In this document: one piece after another, positions 1 through 7,411 of the stretch
How positions within the stretch are numbered: the first letter of the stretch is position 1
How the letters are laid out: each line of letters begins with the position of its first letter
From: an uncultured Microcaldota archaeon
GTDB taxonomy: Archaea; Micrarchaeota; Micrarchaeia; Anstonellales; Bilamarchaeaceae
Assembly: GCA_903835325.1 (NCBI GenBank)
Contig: CAILMU010000035.1
Span: 1-11,907 of the forward strand
Direction: 5' to 3'
Length of the DNA stretch: 11,907 nt
Program-made: the position numbers and the translations under genes
Notes under the pieces: generated by a model
Told to the model about the DNA's origin: nothing
What the model saw: the letters and a program-made list of their open reading frames with translations, nothing else
Database searches by the model: none

Positions 1-19
1 AATCCGAACGAGCGCGCAC

Positions 20-100
20 GGTTTTTTGTTTTTCATTTTTTTATGAATTTTTTGTATATTTTATTTTCTCTTTTCAATTTTTCTCATCCTATTATTTTTA
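20..100 (+). terminator. T-rich tract, probable terminator of an upstream gene and AT-rich promoter zone
   Basis: The plus strand has repeated T runs here, including six T at 22-27 and further runs to about 100, in an otherwise G+C-balanced window. Archaeal transcription commonly ends at T-rich non-template tracts, so this probably ends a gene lying left of the window. The same stretch may also supply the promoter of the kinase gene that starts at 125. No coding sequence is visible in positions 1-124. Confidence 0.4.
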
Positions 101-101
101 T
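91..101 (+). promoter_or_regulatory. Candidate TATA box of the ATP-cone kinase gene
   Basis: The A/T-only stretch attatttttat lies 24-34 bases before the ATG at 125. That spacing suits an archaeal TATA box driving a leaderless or nearly leaderless transcript, and there is no Shine-Dalgarno site before the ATG. The surrounding DNA is also very AT-rich, so the exact box is uncertain. Confidence 0.35.
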
Positions 102-120
102 TATGTCGCAATAACATAAT
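100..120. repeat. 7-bp inverted repeat immediately before the kinase start codon
   Basis: ATTATGT at 100-106 and ACATAAT at 114-120 are perfect inverted copies separated by 7 bases. The repeat ends 4 bases before the ATG at 125 and would overlap the expected transcription start, so it could be an operator. It could also be chance in AT-rich DNA. Confidence 0.35.
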
Positions 121-124
121 CCTT

Positions 125-1570
125 ATGACTCATGCCGACCTCGCGTTCAAGAACGTGACTAACAGGACCGGCAGGAAAGTCCCCTACGATTACAACAAGA
201 TACAGAAAGCGATAAGCAGGGCCATACTCGCCCTCGAGCGGCGCCCGGGCGAGAATTTCGAGAAGGAGACCGACCGCATATCATGGACGCTCACAAAAGA
301 AGTCGTCGCGCAATTGCAGAAGCGGTGCTTTGTCGAGCAGATAGAGTCGCCTCACGTGGAATTGATCCAGGATACTGTCCTTGACACGCTCCATCGCGAG
401 ATGTCCAAAGGCGCCCAGTCCAGGTTGGCGGATCCGGAACGCGTCTGGATGGGATACATGATATACAGGGAAGGCAGGAGGTTCGTCCGCGAAGGCAGGA
501 TAACACAGAAAGAATTCGACAACCAGACCCGCCTCCTGGAGAAAGTCGCCGAGCTGCGCGCCTGGAACGCAGAATACGGTTGCGATACCATCGCCGGTTT
601 GAACGAATGGTTCACGGGCAATCATGCAAATGCTCTCATCAGAATCTCGGAGGATCGGAAGACCGGCGAGCTCCATGACGTCGCGGAGTATCTCGAGCGC
701 GTCATGCATGAACGCGAGGTGCGCGCAATCATAATCACGGGCCCGTCATCTTCTGGGAAGACTACGACTACAAGGCGCTCAACGCAATTCTTGGCGCAGC
801 TGAAGCCCGGGACGGCATTCAAGCCGATAGAGGTGGACATGTATTTCAAGCCGAATTCGGCGCATGAGGAAGTCAGCTATGACGTAGATGGCACCAAGGC
901 GAAGGATCTGAATTTCGAGCTCCCGAGCTCCTACGATATCGAGCTTTTCAACGACCACCTGGAACGCCTCATGCGCGGCGAGACTGTGCTGATGCCCAAA
1001 TACGATTTCGCTTCCGGCACCCGCAAAGATGATCAGACGCCATTCTCCCTTGGCAGGCACGAAGTCCTCCTCATCGACTGCATGCATGCGTTATCACCGG
1101 AACTGACCCAAGCCATCCCGAGGGATAACAAGGTCAAGGTGTATATCGAAGCGATGAACATGCTCGAGGATGGGAAAGGCGAATATCTCAGATGGACAGA
1201 CCTGCGCCTGATGAGGAGGATGCTGAGGGATGTCCGCACACGTGGCCACGCGATTGAAAAGACGGTGCGCCACTGGCATCTTGTCAGGAAAGGCGAGAGG
1301 TTCATCTTCCCATATATCAGCTCGGCCGACCTGATAATCAACGGAGGGTTGCCTTACGAAGTCCCGATTCTGAAGCATTATCTGGATGGGATACTCAAGG
1401 ATATCAAACCCGTTTTCGACCGCAACCGGGATCTATTCGACGGCAAAGCGCGCGTCCAGCGCATCCTCGGCCTGCTCTCGCAGTTACATGGCGCTAGCGA
1501 AAAGCAGATAGAATCTGTCCCGAAGAATTCGATACTGCGGGAATTCATAGGCGGAAGCGAGTTCTTCTAG
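125..1570 (+). CDS. ATP-cone domain fused to uridine kinase/phosphoribulokinase-like P-loop kinase
   Basis: This 481-residue protein has two parts. Residues about 10-115 resemble an ATP-cone, the ATP/dATP-binding regulatory module of ribonucleotide reductases and NrdR; the opening reads TNRTGRKVPYDYNKI. After a helical linker comes a P-loop kinase domain, about 200-430. It has Walker A GPSSSGKT at 206-213, a substrate-loop-like VDMYFKP at 237-243, and a Walker B-like strand LLIDCMH ending in Asp318. The fold and motifs match the uridine kinase/phosphoribulokinase family, which transfers ATP phosphate to a nucleoside or sugar. The real substrate cannot be read from sequence. The ATP-cone may gate activity by nucleotide levels; this is inference. 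The ATG at 125 is chosen because the ATP-cone begins just after it. The stop lies 6 bases from the end of the convergent gene. The protein is probably cytoplasmic, with no signal peptide or membrane segment. Confidence 0.85.
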   Translation: MTHADLAFKNVTNRTGRKVPYDYNKIQKAISRAILALERRPGENFEKETDRISWTLTKEVVAQLQKRCFVEQIESPHVELIQDTVLDTLHREMSKGAQSRLADPERVWMGYMIYREGRRFVREGRITQKEFDNQTRLLEKVAELRAWNAEYGCDTIAGLNEWFTGNHANALIRISEDRKTGELHDVAEYLERVMHEREVRAIIITGPSSSGKTTTTRRSTQFLAQLKPGTAFKPIEVDMYFKPNSAHEEVSYDVDGTKAKDLNFELPSSYDIELFNDHLERLMRGETVLMPKYDFASGTRKDDQTPFSLGRHEVLLIDCMHALSPELTQAIPRDNKVKVYIEAMNMLEDGKGEYLRWTDLRLMRRMLRDVRTRGHAIEKTVRHWHLVRKGERFIFPYISSADLIINGGLPYEVPILKHYLDGILKDIKPVFDRNRDLFDGKARVQRILGLLSQLHGASEKQIESVPKNSILREFIGGSEFF

Positions 1571-1576
1571 CTTTGT

Positions 1577-2248
1577 TCAGTTCTCCATCATCCCATGCCT
1601 TACCTTCTTCACTATGCCGGCTATAGGGTACCATATGAACAAGTATATCGCCGGAATCAGGACAAGGCCCTGCAGAAGGCCGTATTGCACATCCCATTTC
1701 GGGTAAGCGATGATTCTCGGAGTGAACGAGATCTGGTCGTATGTGCACGGCACCCCGTTGTATGTGCAGTTGCCGACAGATGATAGCGGGATATACGCCT
1801 TCAGGTCGTAATTGAATTTCTCGTCGAAACTCGCGCTCGTGCAGTTCTCGGACTCATCCTCCACGGTGAGATTCACTCTGTTGTTGAAATTCACGTGCCA
1901 ATTGAAATCAGGCTCGAAGGTGGTGCCGTTCGGGTATGTCAGGAAGCTATTGTTGTCCTGGAAGCAGATTTGCAGGTTGGCGTGCGATACGAACGGCGGG
2001 AAGTCCAGGTAGTTGGCGAACGGGAACACGGAGCCTATCTTGTTCTGGGTCGCGATGTCATAGTTGTGGCTGAAGCTATATGTGATGGTGTCGGAGCCGC
2101 CGGCTACGCTTTCGGCCGGATTCGTGACAAGGTCCCCCTTCACGGTCTCGCTGTGCGGGACTATCCAGTACCCGATAAGGAACGGGATGAGGACGAGGAG
2201 GATTATCCTCGCTGCATAGTTCGCGGCCTGCCCATCAATCTTCATCAT
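1577..2248 (-). CDS. Unrecognised two-pass membrane protein with a glycosylation-rich external domain
   Basis: I do not recognise a family for this 223-residue protein. It has a hydrophobic segment at about 13-30 and another at about 190-212, followed by a basic tail (KKVRH). The 150-residue middle is soluble, rich in aromatic residues and Asn. It carries five N-X-S/T sequons, at N99, N107, N126, N135 and N160, and four cysteines (95, 136, 161, 168) that could pair as disulfides. The likely layout is a domain outside the membrane held by two anchors with both ends inside. The start is one of two adjacent ATG codons (2248 or 2245). A TATA-like box lies about 33-42 bases upstream, giving a very short leader. 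It is transcribed alone, convergent with the kinase gene and downstream of the dehydrogenase on the same strand. Confidence 0.7.
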   Translation of the reverse strand: MMKIDGQAANYAARIILLVLIPFLIGYWIVPHSETVKGDLVTNPAESVAGGSDTITYSFSHNYDIATQNKIGSVFPFANYLDFPPFVSHANLQICFQDNNSFLTYPNGTTFEPDFNWHVNFNNRVNLTVEDESENCTSASFDEKFNYDLKAYIPLSSVGNCTYNGVPCTYDQISFTPRIIAYPKWDVQYGLLQGLVLIPAIYLFIWYPIAGIVKKVRHGMMEN

Positions 2249-2280
2249 ATAGAATCAACTGGATGCTATTAGCTCCGCCT

Positions 2281-2290
2281 TGATATTTAT
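2281..2290 (-). promoter_or_regulatory. Candidate TATA box of the two-pass membrane protein gene
   Basis: On the minus strand this reads ATAAATATCA, 33-42 bases before the ATG at 2248. It fits an archaeal TATA box with a leader of roughly ten bases. Confidence 0.45.
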
Positions 2291-2337
2291 CTTTTCGCAT
2301 TTCCAAAATCCGCTGCGACGAGCGCCGATATGCGGTT

Positions 2338-2380
2338 GGAAAAGAAAGATGGAAGAAAAGAAAGAAATATCGAAAATAGG
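2338..2380 (-). terminator. T-rich terminator after the dehydrogenase gene
   Basis: Read on the minus strand, this stretch is a pyrimidine tract with repeated TTTCTTTC and TTTTCTTCC units. It begins about 14 bases after the dehydrogenase stop codon. T-rich tracts of this kind end transcription in archaea. No stem-loop is evident. Confidence 0.5.
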
Positions 2381-2393
2381 GGGTCGATGACCG

Positions 2394-3500
2394 CTACTTT
2401 CTCCACCAGCCCCTCATCTCCATGGCTTCGCGCACGCGCCCCTTTGCTATCTCCATGGCTGCCTTGCGGGTGTCGTGCTCTTTGGCCTGCTCGAGCATGA
2501 TCTTCGTGTTGGTCGCTATCTTATCCTCCACGACCTTGAACATGGTTTTCGAATCCCAGCCCATGGTCTCGCAGTAGCTCGATATGACGCCGCCGGCATT
2601 CGCCACGAAGTCAGGGAGCACCACGACGCCCTTCTTCATAAGCACCTGCTCGATCTCGTATTTGGCCGGAAGGTTCGCCGCCTCGGATACGATCTTCGCC
2701 TTGACATGCTCGACGTTTCCTTTGTGGATGACATCTGGCCTCGCGCCAGGTATCAGGATATCGACTGGTAGCTCGAACAGCTTGGCCGCATCCAGCTTCT
2801 CGCCTTTTGCCGCTGTCACCGTGCCTTTTTCGGCCTTGATTTTCATGAGGTCGGCATACTTCAGCCCGGTCTTCTCATATATCGTGCCTTTGGAATCCGA
2901 CACCGCGACGACCTTGGCGCCGTATTCCTCCAGGAACTTCATCGCGAACGTCCCGACGTTCCCGAAACCTTCGATAGCGACCGTCATCCCGTTCAGGTCT
3001 TTGCCCATGTGCTTGACCGCCACCTTAGTCGAGATGGCGACACCGAAACCGGTCGAACCGAGCTCGTGCGGCAGCCCCCCCACGCAGGCAGGTTTGCCTG
3101 TGCAGGCCTTCATGGTCCCGCACTCGTCGGCGAATTGCGCCATCTCCTTCTCGGTCGTGTTCATATCAGGGCCTGCGATATATTCGCCCGGGATGACATC
3201 CTTGATCTTGCGCGCAAATGCCCTCATGATATCCTCTTTCTGAAGAGGCGTCATCTTCCTCGGATCCGCTCTGATCCCGCTTTTCGCTCCGCCAAAAGGA
3301 AGGTCCGCCATGGCGTTTTTCCAGGTCATGGCCCGGGCTAAGCCCATGACTTCCTCTTTGGTCACATCCGGGACCATCCTCATCCCGCCTTTCCCAGGAC
3401 CACGTGCTGTGTTGTGGATAACACAGACTCCCTGCATGCCAGTCTTCTGGTCATAGACCTCGATTATCTTCTCGAATCCGTATTCGTCCTCTCTGTTCAT
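2394..3500 (-). CDS. Glu/Leu/Phe/Val-family dehydrogenase, probably glutamate dehydrogenase
   Basis: The 368-residue enzyme belongs to the amino-acid dehydrogenases that interconvert glutamate (or branched-chain amino acids) and the 2-oxoacid plus ammonia using NAD(P). Substrate-domain motifs are HNTARGPGKGGMR (29-41), PFGGAKSG with the catalytic lysine K73, and GPDMNT with the catalytic aspartate D112. The nucleotide-binding Rossmann loop is GFGNVG at 178-183. In clostridial glutamate dehydrogenase, Lys89 and Ser380 bind the side-chain carboxylate, and leucine dehydrogenase replaces them with Leu and Val. By my alignment the equivalents here are K37 and S308, so glutamate is favoured. The length is closer to leucine dehydrogenase (about 365) than to typical glutamate dehydrogenase (about 415-450), because the usual N-terminal helices are missing. 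The start has a GAGGT Shine-Dalgarno site 8 bases upstream (about 3509-3513), so it is not an internal ATG. It appears to be transcribed alone. Confidence 0.88.
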   Translation of the reverse strand: MNREDEYGFEKIIEVYDQKTGMQGVCVIHNTARGPGKGGMRMVPDVTKEEVMGLARAMTWKNAMADLPFGGAKSGIRADPRKMTPLQKEDIMRAFARKIKDVIPGEYIAGPDMNTTEKEMAQFADECGTMKACTGKPACVGGLPHELGSTGFGVAISTKVAVKHMGKDLNGMTVAIEGFGNVGTFAMKFLEEYGAKVVAVSDSKGTIYEKTGLKYADLMKIKAEKGTVTAAKGEKLDAAKLFELPVDILIPGARPDVIHKGNVEHVKAKIVSEAANLPAKYEIEQVLMKKGVVVLPDFVANAGGVISSYCETMGWDSKTMFKVVEDKIATNTKIMLEQAKEHDTRKAAMEIAKGRVREAMEMRGWWRK

Positions 3501-3550
3501 AGCAATTTACCTCGTCAATTAGTTGATTTTTACAATCTGTATGTCGGGAG

Positions 3551-3560
3551 GTTTTAAAAA
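3551..3560 (-). promoter_or_regulatory. Candidate TATA box of the dehydrogenase gene
   Basis: The minus strand reads TTTTTAAAAC about 51-60 bases before the ATG at 3500. This predicts a leader of about 25 bases, long enough to hold the GAGGT Shine-Dalgarno site. Unlike several neighbours, this gene would not be leaderless. Confidence 0.5.
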
Positions 3561-3627
3561 TATTGGGAAAGGAACAAGAGCGAACGACGTAATCCGTTAT
3601 CCCGATCTGCAGAACCATGTATCGCAT

Positions 3628-4590
3628 TCAGAAAAGCGAGAACGCCGCCCTTTTTTTCGGCAGGCATTTCACGAATGTGCCTGCCAGCTCTTCCTGGCGC
3701 TCTTTGCGCACCCTTATCCTGCGCATAGCCGCTTTGGCAAGGATTCTTATCTCGTCGTCGCCGAACTCGTTGCGGATGCGTTGCCTCGCTTCGGTATTGA
3801 AATCAGAGGGCGAGAACGATTCGCCGGAGCCGTCGCTCTTTATGAATTTCTTCTGCTGCTTGATATTGCCGCCTTGCGAGATGCACCAGATGTTCTCGGA
3901 GAATTTGTCCAGGATGCCTGCGTGGTGGGGTTCGAGGTATTTCCCTTCATTGCCTTCAAGGACCTTGGTCATGGCGTATGTTATGAGCTCGCCTATGCCG
4001 CCGAGCGGCGAAGCTTTCCCTCCTATGAAATCCCGCCTCCTGAATTCTTCCCTTGCTGTCAGGATGGAGCGTGCGATGCTTTCGTCGGGATTCATAGGGA
4101 GCAATACGATGCCGTTGACAACGCACAATGTCGTCCAACCGCCGATGCCGAAGCCACAACCGGCATCTACTATCTGCTGGCCGTGGAGGACGTTCCCGGA
4201 TTGCGAACCTTGGTTGCTTATTTGGCGCCAGCGCAAGGCTCCCTCATCGTTCTTCGTGCCATCCATGAAGAACAGCATGTCGATGTCGCTGGGCTCGTCC
4301 GTGCCCCTGCCATAAACCCCTTTGCCATATATCGCGATGGCCTGTTTAGGGCCGATCGCCTGTATCATGGAGTCGAGCCAGCTATACAAAGTTTCTATTC
4401 GATCCGCTTTGTTCGCCAGCATCAATGCCTGTCCGAGTATCCTTCCCGCAAGGGTCGCTGTGGGTTCCTCGAACGGCTCGAAAACGTCCATCGGAGGCAC
4501 GAATCCTATGTTGTCCCTGACCTTCACGTAGAACTCGACCATCCTCTTGTCGACGTGGGAGGAAAGGGCATGGATAGGCGCGTCTTTCAT
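3628..4590 (-). CDS. Nucleotidyltransferase-fold protein of unknown substrate
   Basis: This 320-residue soluble protein carries a DNA polymerase beta-type nucleotidyltransferase signature at 87-108. It reads IYGKGVYGRGTDEPSDIDML, with metal-binding aspartates D102 and D104 in SDID. Family members transfer nucleotides to proteins, RNA or small molecules. The usual Gly-Ser of the motif is Gly89-Lys90 here, while the later Gly residues and both aspartates are kept. About 85 residues precede the motif, which is longer than in minimal MNT-type proteins. The C-terminus is helical and basic (AMRRIRVRKERQ). I see no HEPN or other toxin partner next to it, so a toxin-antitoxin role is not supported. 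The ATG at 4590 lies 21-30 bases from a clear TATA box, so the transcript is probably leaderless. The substrate is unknown. Confidence 0.75.
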   Translation of the reverse strand: MKDAPIHALSSHVDKRMVEFYVKVRDNIGFVPPMDVFEPFEEPTATLAGRILGQALMLANKADRIETLYSWLDSMIQAIGPKQAIAIYGKGVYGRGTDEPSDIDMLFFMDGTKNDEGALRWRQISNQGSQSGNVLHGQQIVDAGCGFGIGGWTTLCVVNGIVLLPMNPDESIARSILTAREEFRRRDFIGGKASPLGGIGELITYAMTKVLEGNEGKYLEPHHAGILDKFSENIWCISQGGNIKQQKKFIKSDGSGESFSPSDFNTEARQRIRNEFGDDEIRILAKAAMRRIRVRKERQEELAGTFVKCLPKKRAAFSLF

Positions 4591-4610
4591 GTTATAATTA
4601 GTGTAAAATA

Positions 4611-4620
4611 GTATTTAAAA
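4611..4620 (-). promoter_or_regulatory. TATA box of the nucleotidyltransferase gene
   Basis: The minus strand reads TTTTAAATAC 21-30 bases before the ATG at 4590. This is the spacing expected for a leaderless archaeal transcript. Confidence 0.55.
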
Positions 4621-4650
4621 ATCAATATGTCCGGCACGCTCGCCATCCCT

Positions 4651-6492
4651 TCAACGGAACCCTCCGCCACCTGAGGAACCGCCGCTGAACCCGCCTCCGC
4701 CGCCGGAGCTCCATCCGCCTGATGAACTGGATGAGAACCCTCCATGGCTGCGGATCACAGGACCGGACCTGTTTCCATATGTCTTGAGATAATACAGCCC
4801 GATAGCCGAATCATAATAACGGTAAGACGAGCGCCGCACGACATCCAGGCTCTCGAGCCTTTTTGAGGTCACGGCATCGAGCTCCGAGAAGTTCTTCTTC
4901 ACCTTTTCGGCCATCTCAAGGGCTGTAGCATATACCAGTATCTCGCCCCAAATCACTGCGGAGCTCGGAGGATATTCCTTCAGCCTGCTCGACTTAATCG
5001 CGCGGGCGAACGCATCCCATTTCGAATACTCGTCGCGCATCTTCGCCAAAACTTTCGGTCTCGTGTAATAGCAATAAAGGTCATAAGCCAGAGCAGGAAT
5101 CAGGATAGCAAAGGAGATGACCGCACCGATTATCTCGGCCCAGTCGCCGCTTGAGATATAGGATTGGATGAATGTGGAGCTGACGAAGACCACCGCGCAG
5201 GCGACAATCAGGCCGAAGAATGCAAGGCCGGCTATGCTCACGGTCTTGTTCTCCCCGCTATTCCTTATGCTCCAGAGCTCTTTCTCTTTCAGTATGCGCT
5301 CTATCTCGTTCGTGAACGTCCCCATATTTTCGGCTATCGGAGATTTCGAAGCCTCCTCTTTAGTCTTTATCGCGCTGAAATCCGCTGCCATCTGGTCCAG
5401 GTCGACCTCGGTCTTCCCCCCGCTGAATATCATGTCGAGGACCGCGTTCTCGTAAATCTTGAGATCTTCCGGCCTTTTCTTGAGCATCAGGATGGTATGT
5501 TCGCGGTTCATCTCAGCCGATGCCTCCCCTTTCTTCTCGAGCTCCACGATATCGAGTATGTTCCGGTTTATGAGGTCGATTATGCATGCCGCGAGGACCC
5601 CCTTGTCCGAAATCCTGTTGCGGACAAGCACGGTCACGACCGACGGCTCCTCCTTATCGGGCGGAAGGATGTTCTCAGGGAGTTTGGGTATTTTCCGGCC
5701 TTCGAGGAAATAATATCCTGCGAGCACCGCAAGCAGGAGCGCGACGGGAAGGCAGCAGCATGTGATGGAACCTGTCGAACCTGAGAAGCCCGGCCCGATT
5801 ATCTCCTTCGAGTCGTATATCTGCCGCTCGTCAGTCAGTATCTGGAGGGCGGATGCGTTCACCTTGTTGTTAGTGTGAAGTGCTGATTTGTCATAGAGAT
5901 AGCATCCTCCGATATAATTCCCGCTCGGGACGTCGTTCATCTGTATGACGACCGTCAAATCATCAATGAACGCATTGCCCTGCTTTGTGGAATACACCTC
6001 GAAATGCATGTCCTTCACGCGCGAGGCTTCAGGAAGCGTCATCCTCGACTCGAATGCCGTGGCCGGGACGGCCCAGTTGGCCCCATAATGCTCGAAGCAG
6101 ACTTTCGCGAAATCGTTGTATAGCTGAGCCCTGTCTTTCAGGGTATATATGAGCTCGACATGGTTCGCCCCTTGGAAAGTCTTCTCCCAATCTATCTCTG
6201 CGCCCTTCCCGTTCATCTGAGTCTTGAACTGGACATCCTGGCCGTTTACCTTGACGGATTGGACAACGATATTCGAGAGCGCCCCGAAATCCTCGGGCCT
6301 TATCGAGCGATAGCCCTCGTTATACTCCTTCTCAAGCGTGAAATCGATATCCTCCTTCACTTGAAGATCTCCGTTGGTGAGGACCGTTGCATGGGTCCTG
6401 TAGGAATCGATGGAGAACGCGGATACGGGCGCAAAGAGGATAAATAGGAAGACGAGTACGATTAGAAATGCATTGAAGACGCGGGGCTTCAT
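4651..6492 (-). CDS. DUF2207 membrane protein with Gly/Ser-rich tail
   Basis: This 613-residue protein matches the DUF2207 layout. An N-terminal signal sequence (about 1-25, cleavage after APVSA) leads into a secreted beta-rich domain of about 215 residues. A membrane segment follows at about 243-263, after a CCC triplet. Next come a cytoplasmic region of about 155 residues and two further membrane segments at about 418-440 and 454-476. The family-typical stretch near AVIWGEILVYATALEMAEKV lies at about 512-531. The last 32 residues are almost all Gly, Ser and Phe. The molecular function of DUF2207 proteins is not known. I chose the ATG at 6492. The in-frame ATG at 6540 would add 16 polar residues before the signal sequence, and a TATA-like box sits 21-28 bases before 6492. 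The gene lies 78 bases after sufD on the same strand, so read-through from it is possible. Confidence 0.82.
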   Translation of the reverse strand: MKPRVFNAFLIVLVFLFILFAPVSAFSIDSYRTHATVLTNGDLQVKEDIDFTLEKEYNEGYRSIRPEDFGALSNIVVQSVKVNGQDVQFKTQMNGKGAEIDWEKTFQGANHVELIYTLKDRAQLYNDFAKVCFEHYGANWAVPATAFESRMTLPEASRVKDMHFEVYSTKQGNAFIDDLTVVIQMNDVPSGNYIGGCYLYDKSALHTNNKVNASALQILTDERQIYDSKEIIGPGFSGSTGSITCCCLPVALLLAVLAGYYFLEGRKIPKLPENILPPDKEEPSVVTVLVRNRISDKGVLAACIIDLINRNILDIVELEKKGEASAEMNREHTILMLKKRPEDLKIYENAVLDMIFSGGKTEVDLDQMAADFSAIKTKEEASKSPIAENMGTFTNEIERILKEKELWSIRNSGENKTVSIAGLAFFGLIVACAVVFVSSTFIQSYISSGDWAEIIGAVISFAILIPALAYDLYCYYTRPKVLAKMRDEYSKWDAFARAIKSSRLKEYPPSSAVIWGEILVYATALEMAEKVKKNFSELDAVTSKRLESLDVVRRSSYRYYDSAIGLYYLKTYGNRSGPVIRSHGGFSSSSSGGWSSGGGGGFSGGSSGGGGFR

Positions 6493-6512
6493 GCGGGGAT
6501 ATCGGGCGTAAG

Positions 6513-6520
6513 GTTTATGA
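6513..6520 (-). promoter_or_regulatory. Candidate TATA box of the DUF2207 gene
   Basis: The minus strand reads TCATAAAC 21-28 bases before the ATG at 6492. This supports that start over the upstream ATG at 6540, which would lie before the box. The match is weaker than at the neighbouring genes. Confidence 0.35.
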
Positions 6521-6570
6521 TTCGAATCAGTTGCGAGCAAGAAAGACTGGACAAAAACGCTCTCTCGCTT

Positions 6571-7356
6571 TCAAAGCGTGCGTTCGATTTCGTCTTCGAA
6601 CTCTTTTCTTTTGCTCTCGTCTTGGATACGCTCGAGCGCAGAAGAGAGGAACCCCTCGGTCAGCAATTTTTTCGCGCTTTTCCTATCGAGCCCGCGGGTC
6701 ATGACATAAAACATCTTTCCCTCGTCTATCCGCGACACGCTGGCAGAATGGCGCGAATTCACGTAGTTGTTCAGTATCTCGAGCTGCGGGTTGGCAAGGG
6801 CATGCGAAGCCGGATCCAGCAGGATGGCATGCTCCGCTAGGAATGAAACCGCGCCCTTGCCCCCTTTCTCCACCCTTATCATGCCATCTAACCTGGCGCT
6901 TGCTTTCCCCTTCACGACCCCTTTCACAAGGATCTCGCCTTTTGTGTTCGGCGCTTTGTGGACAAGCCTGGAATCCAGGCGGAGCTCTGACAAATCATCT
7001 TCGATGAAGACGCTCGTGTCATGGGCCTCCGCACCTTCCCCGACCAAAATGCTCGATATCTTCTCTTCCCCGCCAAACCGCCAAAAACAATTCGTCCGGA
7101 CAACCGAGCGCGAGGCGACATAATTTGTCAGTTCAAGCGATACGCGCTTGTCTTGGATGACGAAAATCGAGATATCGCATCCCTTCCCGCTATGGATGGC
7201 GACCTTGCAATCTTTCTTCGGGGATATCAAAATCGTCGAACGGGCTCCACCATCTATCGTCAGCGAAGAAGTCTCCGTAACTTCGATGCTCTCGCTGTCC
7301 CGGACATGGATGCCGGCCCCGCGGAGCTTCGGTGCGCGTTTTTGCTGGTTCTTCAT
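6571..7356 (-). CDS. sufD: SufD-type Fe-S cluster assembly scaffold protein
   Basis: SufD pairs with SufB and the ATPase SufC in the SufBCD scaffold that builds iron-sulfur clusters in the cytoplasm. The 261-residue product has the SufB/SufD beta-helix core from about 65 onward and the family C-terminal signature. That includes RLVHKAPNTKGEI (about 130-142), NPQLEI (189-194), SRHSASVSRIDEGKMFYVMTRGL (from 201) and LTEGFL (232-237). H203 corresponds to the conserved His360 of E. coli SufD. The SufB cysteine-glutamate pair is not present, so this is SufD rather than a second SufB. It is much shorter than E. coli SufD (about 423), having lost most of the N-terminal region, as is common in archaea. 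I prefer the ATG at 7356, with GAGG 8 bases upstream, over the ATG at 7362, which has only 2 bases of spacing. It is separated from sufB by one gene on the other strand. Confidence 0.85.
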   Translation of the reverse strand: MKNQQKRAPKLRGAGIHVRDSESIEVTETSSLTIDGGARSTILISPKKDCKVAIHSGKGCDISIFVIQDKRVSLELTNYVASRSVVRTNCFWRFGGEEKISSILVGEGAEAHDTSVFIEDDLSELRLDSRLVHKAPNTKGEILVKGVVKGKASARLDGMIRVEKGGKGAVSFLAEHAILLDPASHALANPQLEILNNYVNSRHSASVSRIDEGKMFYVMTRGLDRKSAKKLLTEGFLSSALERIQDESKRKEFEDEIERTL

Positions 7357-7398
7357 CCTCATTTCCTCAAAAACGATTGATGACTGATGTGATTGGTG

Positions 7399-7411
7399 TT
7401 TTATATTTTAA
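7399..7411 (-). promoter_or_regulatory. Candidate TATA box of sufD
   Basis: The minus strand reads TTAAAATATAA-like sequence 43-55 bases before the chosen sufD start. The resulting leader of about 20 bases would include the GAGG Shine-Dalgarno site at 7365-7368. Confidence 0.45.

Noticed and set aside
3061..3120. G/C-rich palindromic stretch near gcaggcaggtttgcctgtgc
   Set aside because: It lies inside the conserved dehydrogenase coding sequence and is explained by codon choice.
2584..3243. 219-codon plus-strand frame opposite the dehydrogenase
   Set aside because: It lies wholly antisense to conserved dehydrogenase motifs, and its Ser/Pro-rich translation is typical of a shadow frame.
3628..4590. 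Toxin-antitoxin module based on the nucleotidyltransferase
   Set aside because: No small partner gene (HEPN or similar) is adjacent, the gene has its own promoter, and its neighbours are metabolic or membrane genes.
3523..4611. Long plus-strand open frame (362 codons) opposite the nucleotidyltransferase gene
   Set aside because: It is antisense to a gene with a clear SDID signature and its own TATA box. Its translation shows no recognisable domain. Third-position G/C bias leaves such shadows open.
6493..6540. Longer start of the DUF2207 protein at 6540
   Set aside because: It would put 16 polar residues before the signal sequence, and the only TATA-like element lies downstream of it.
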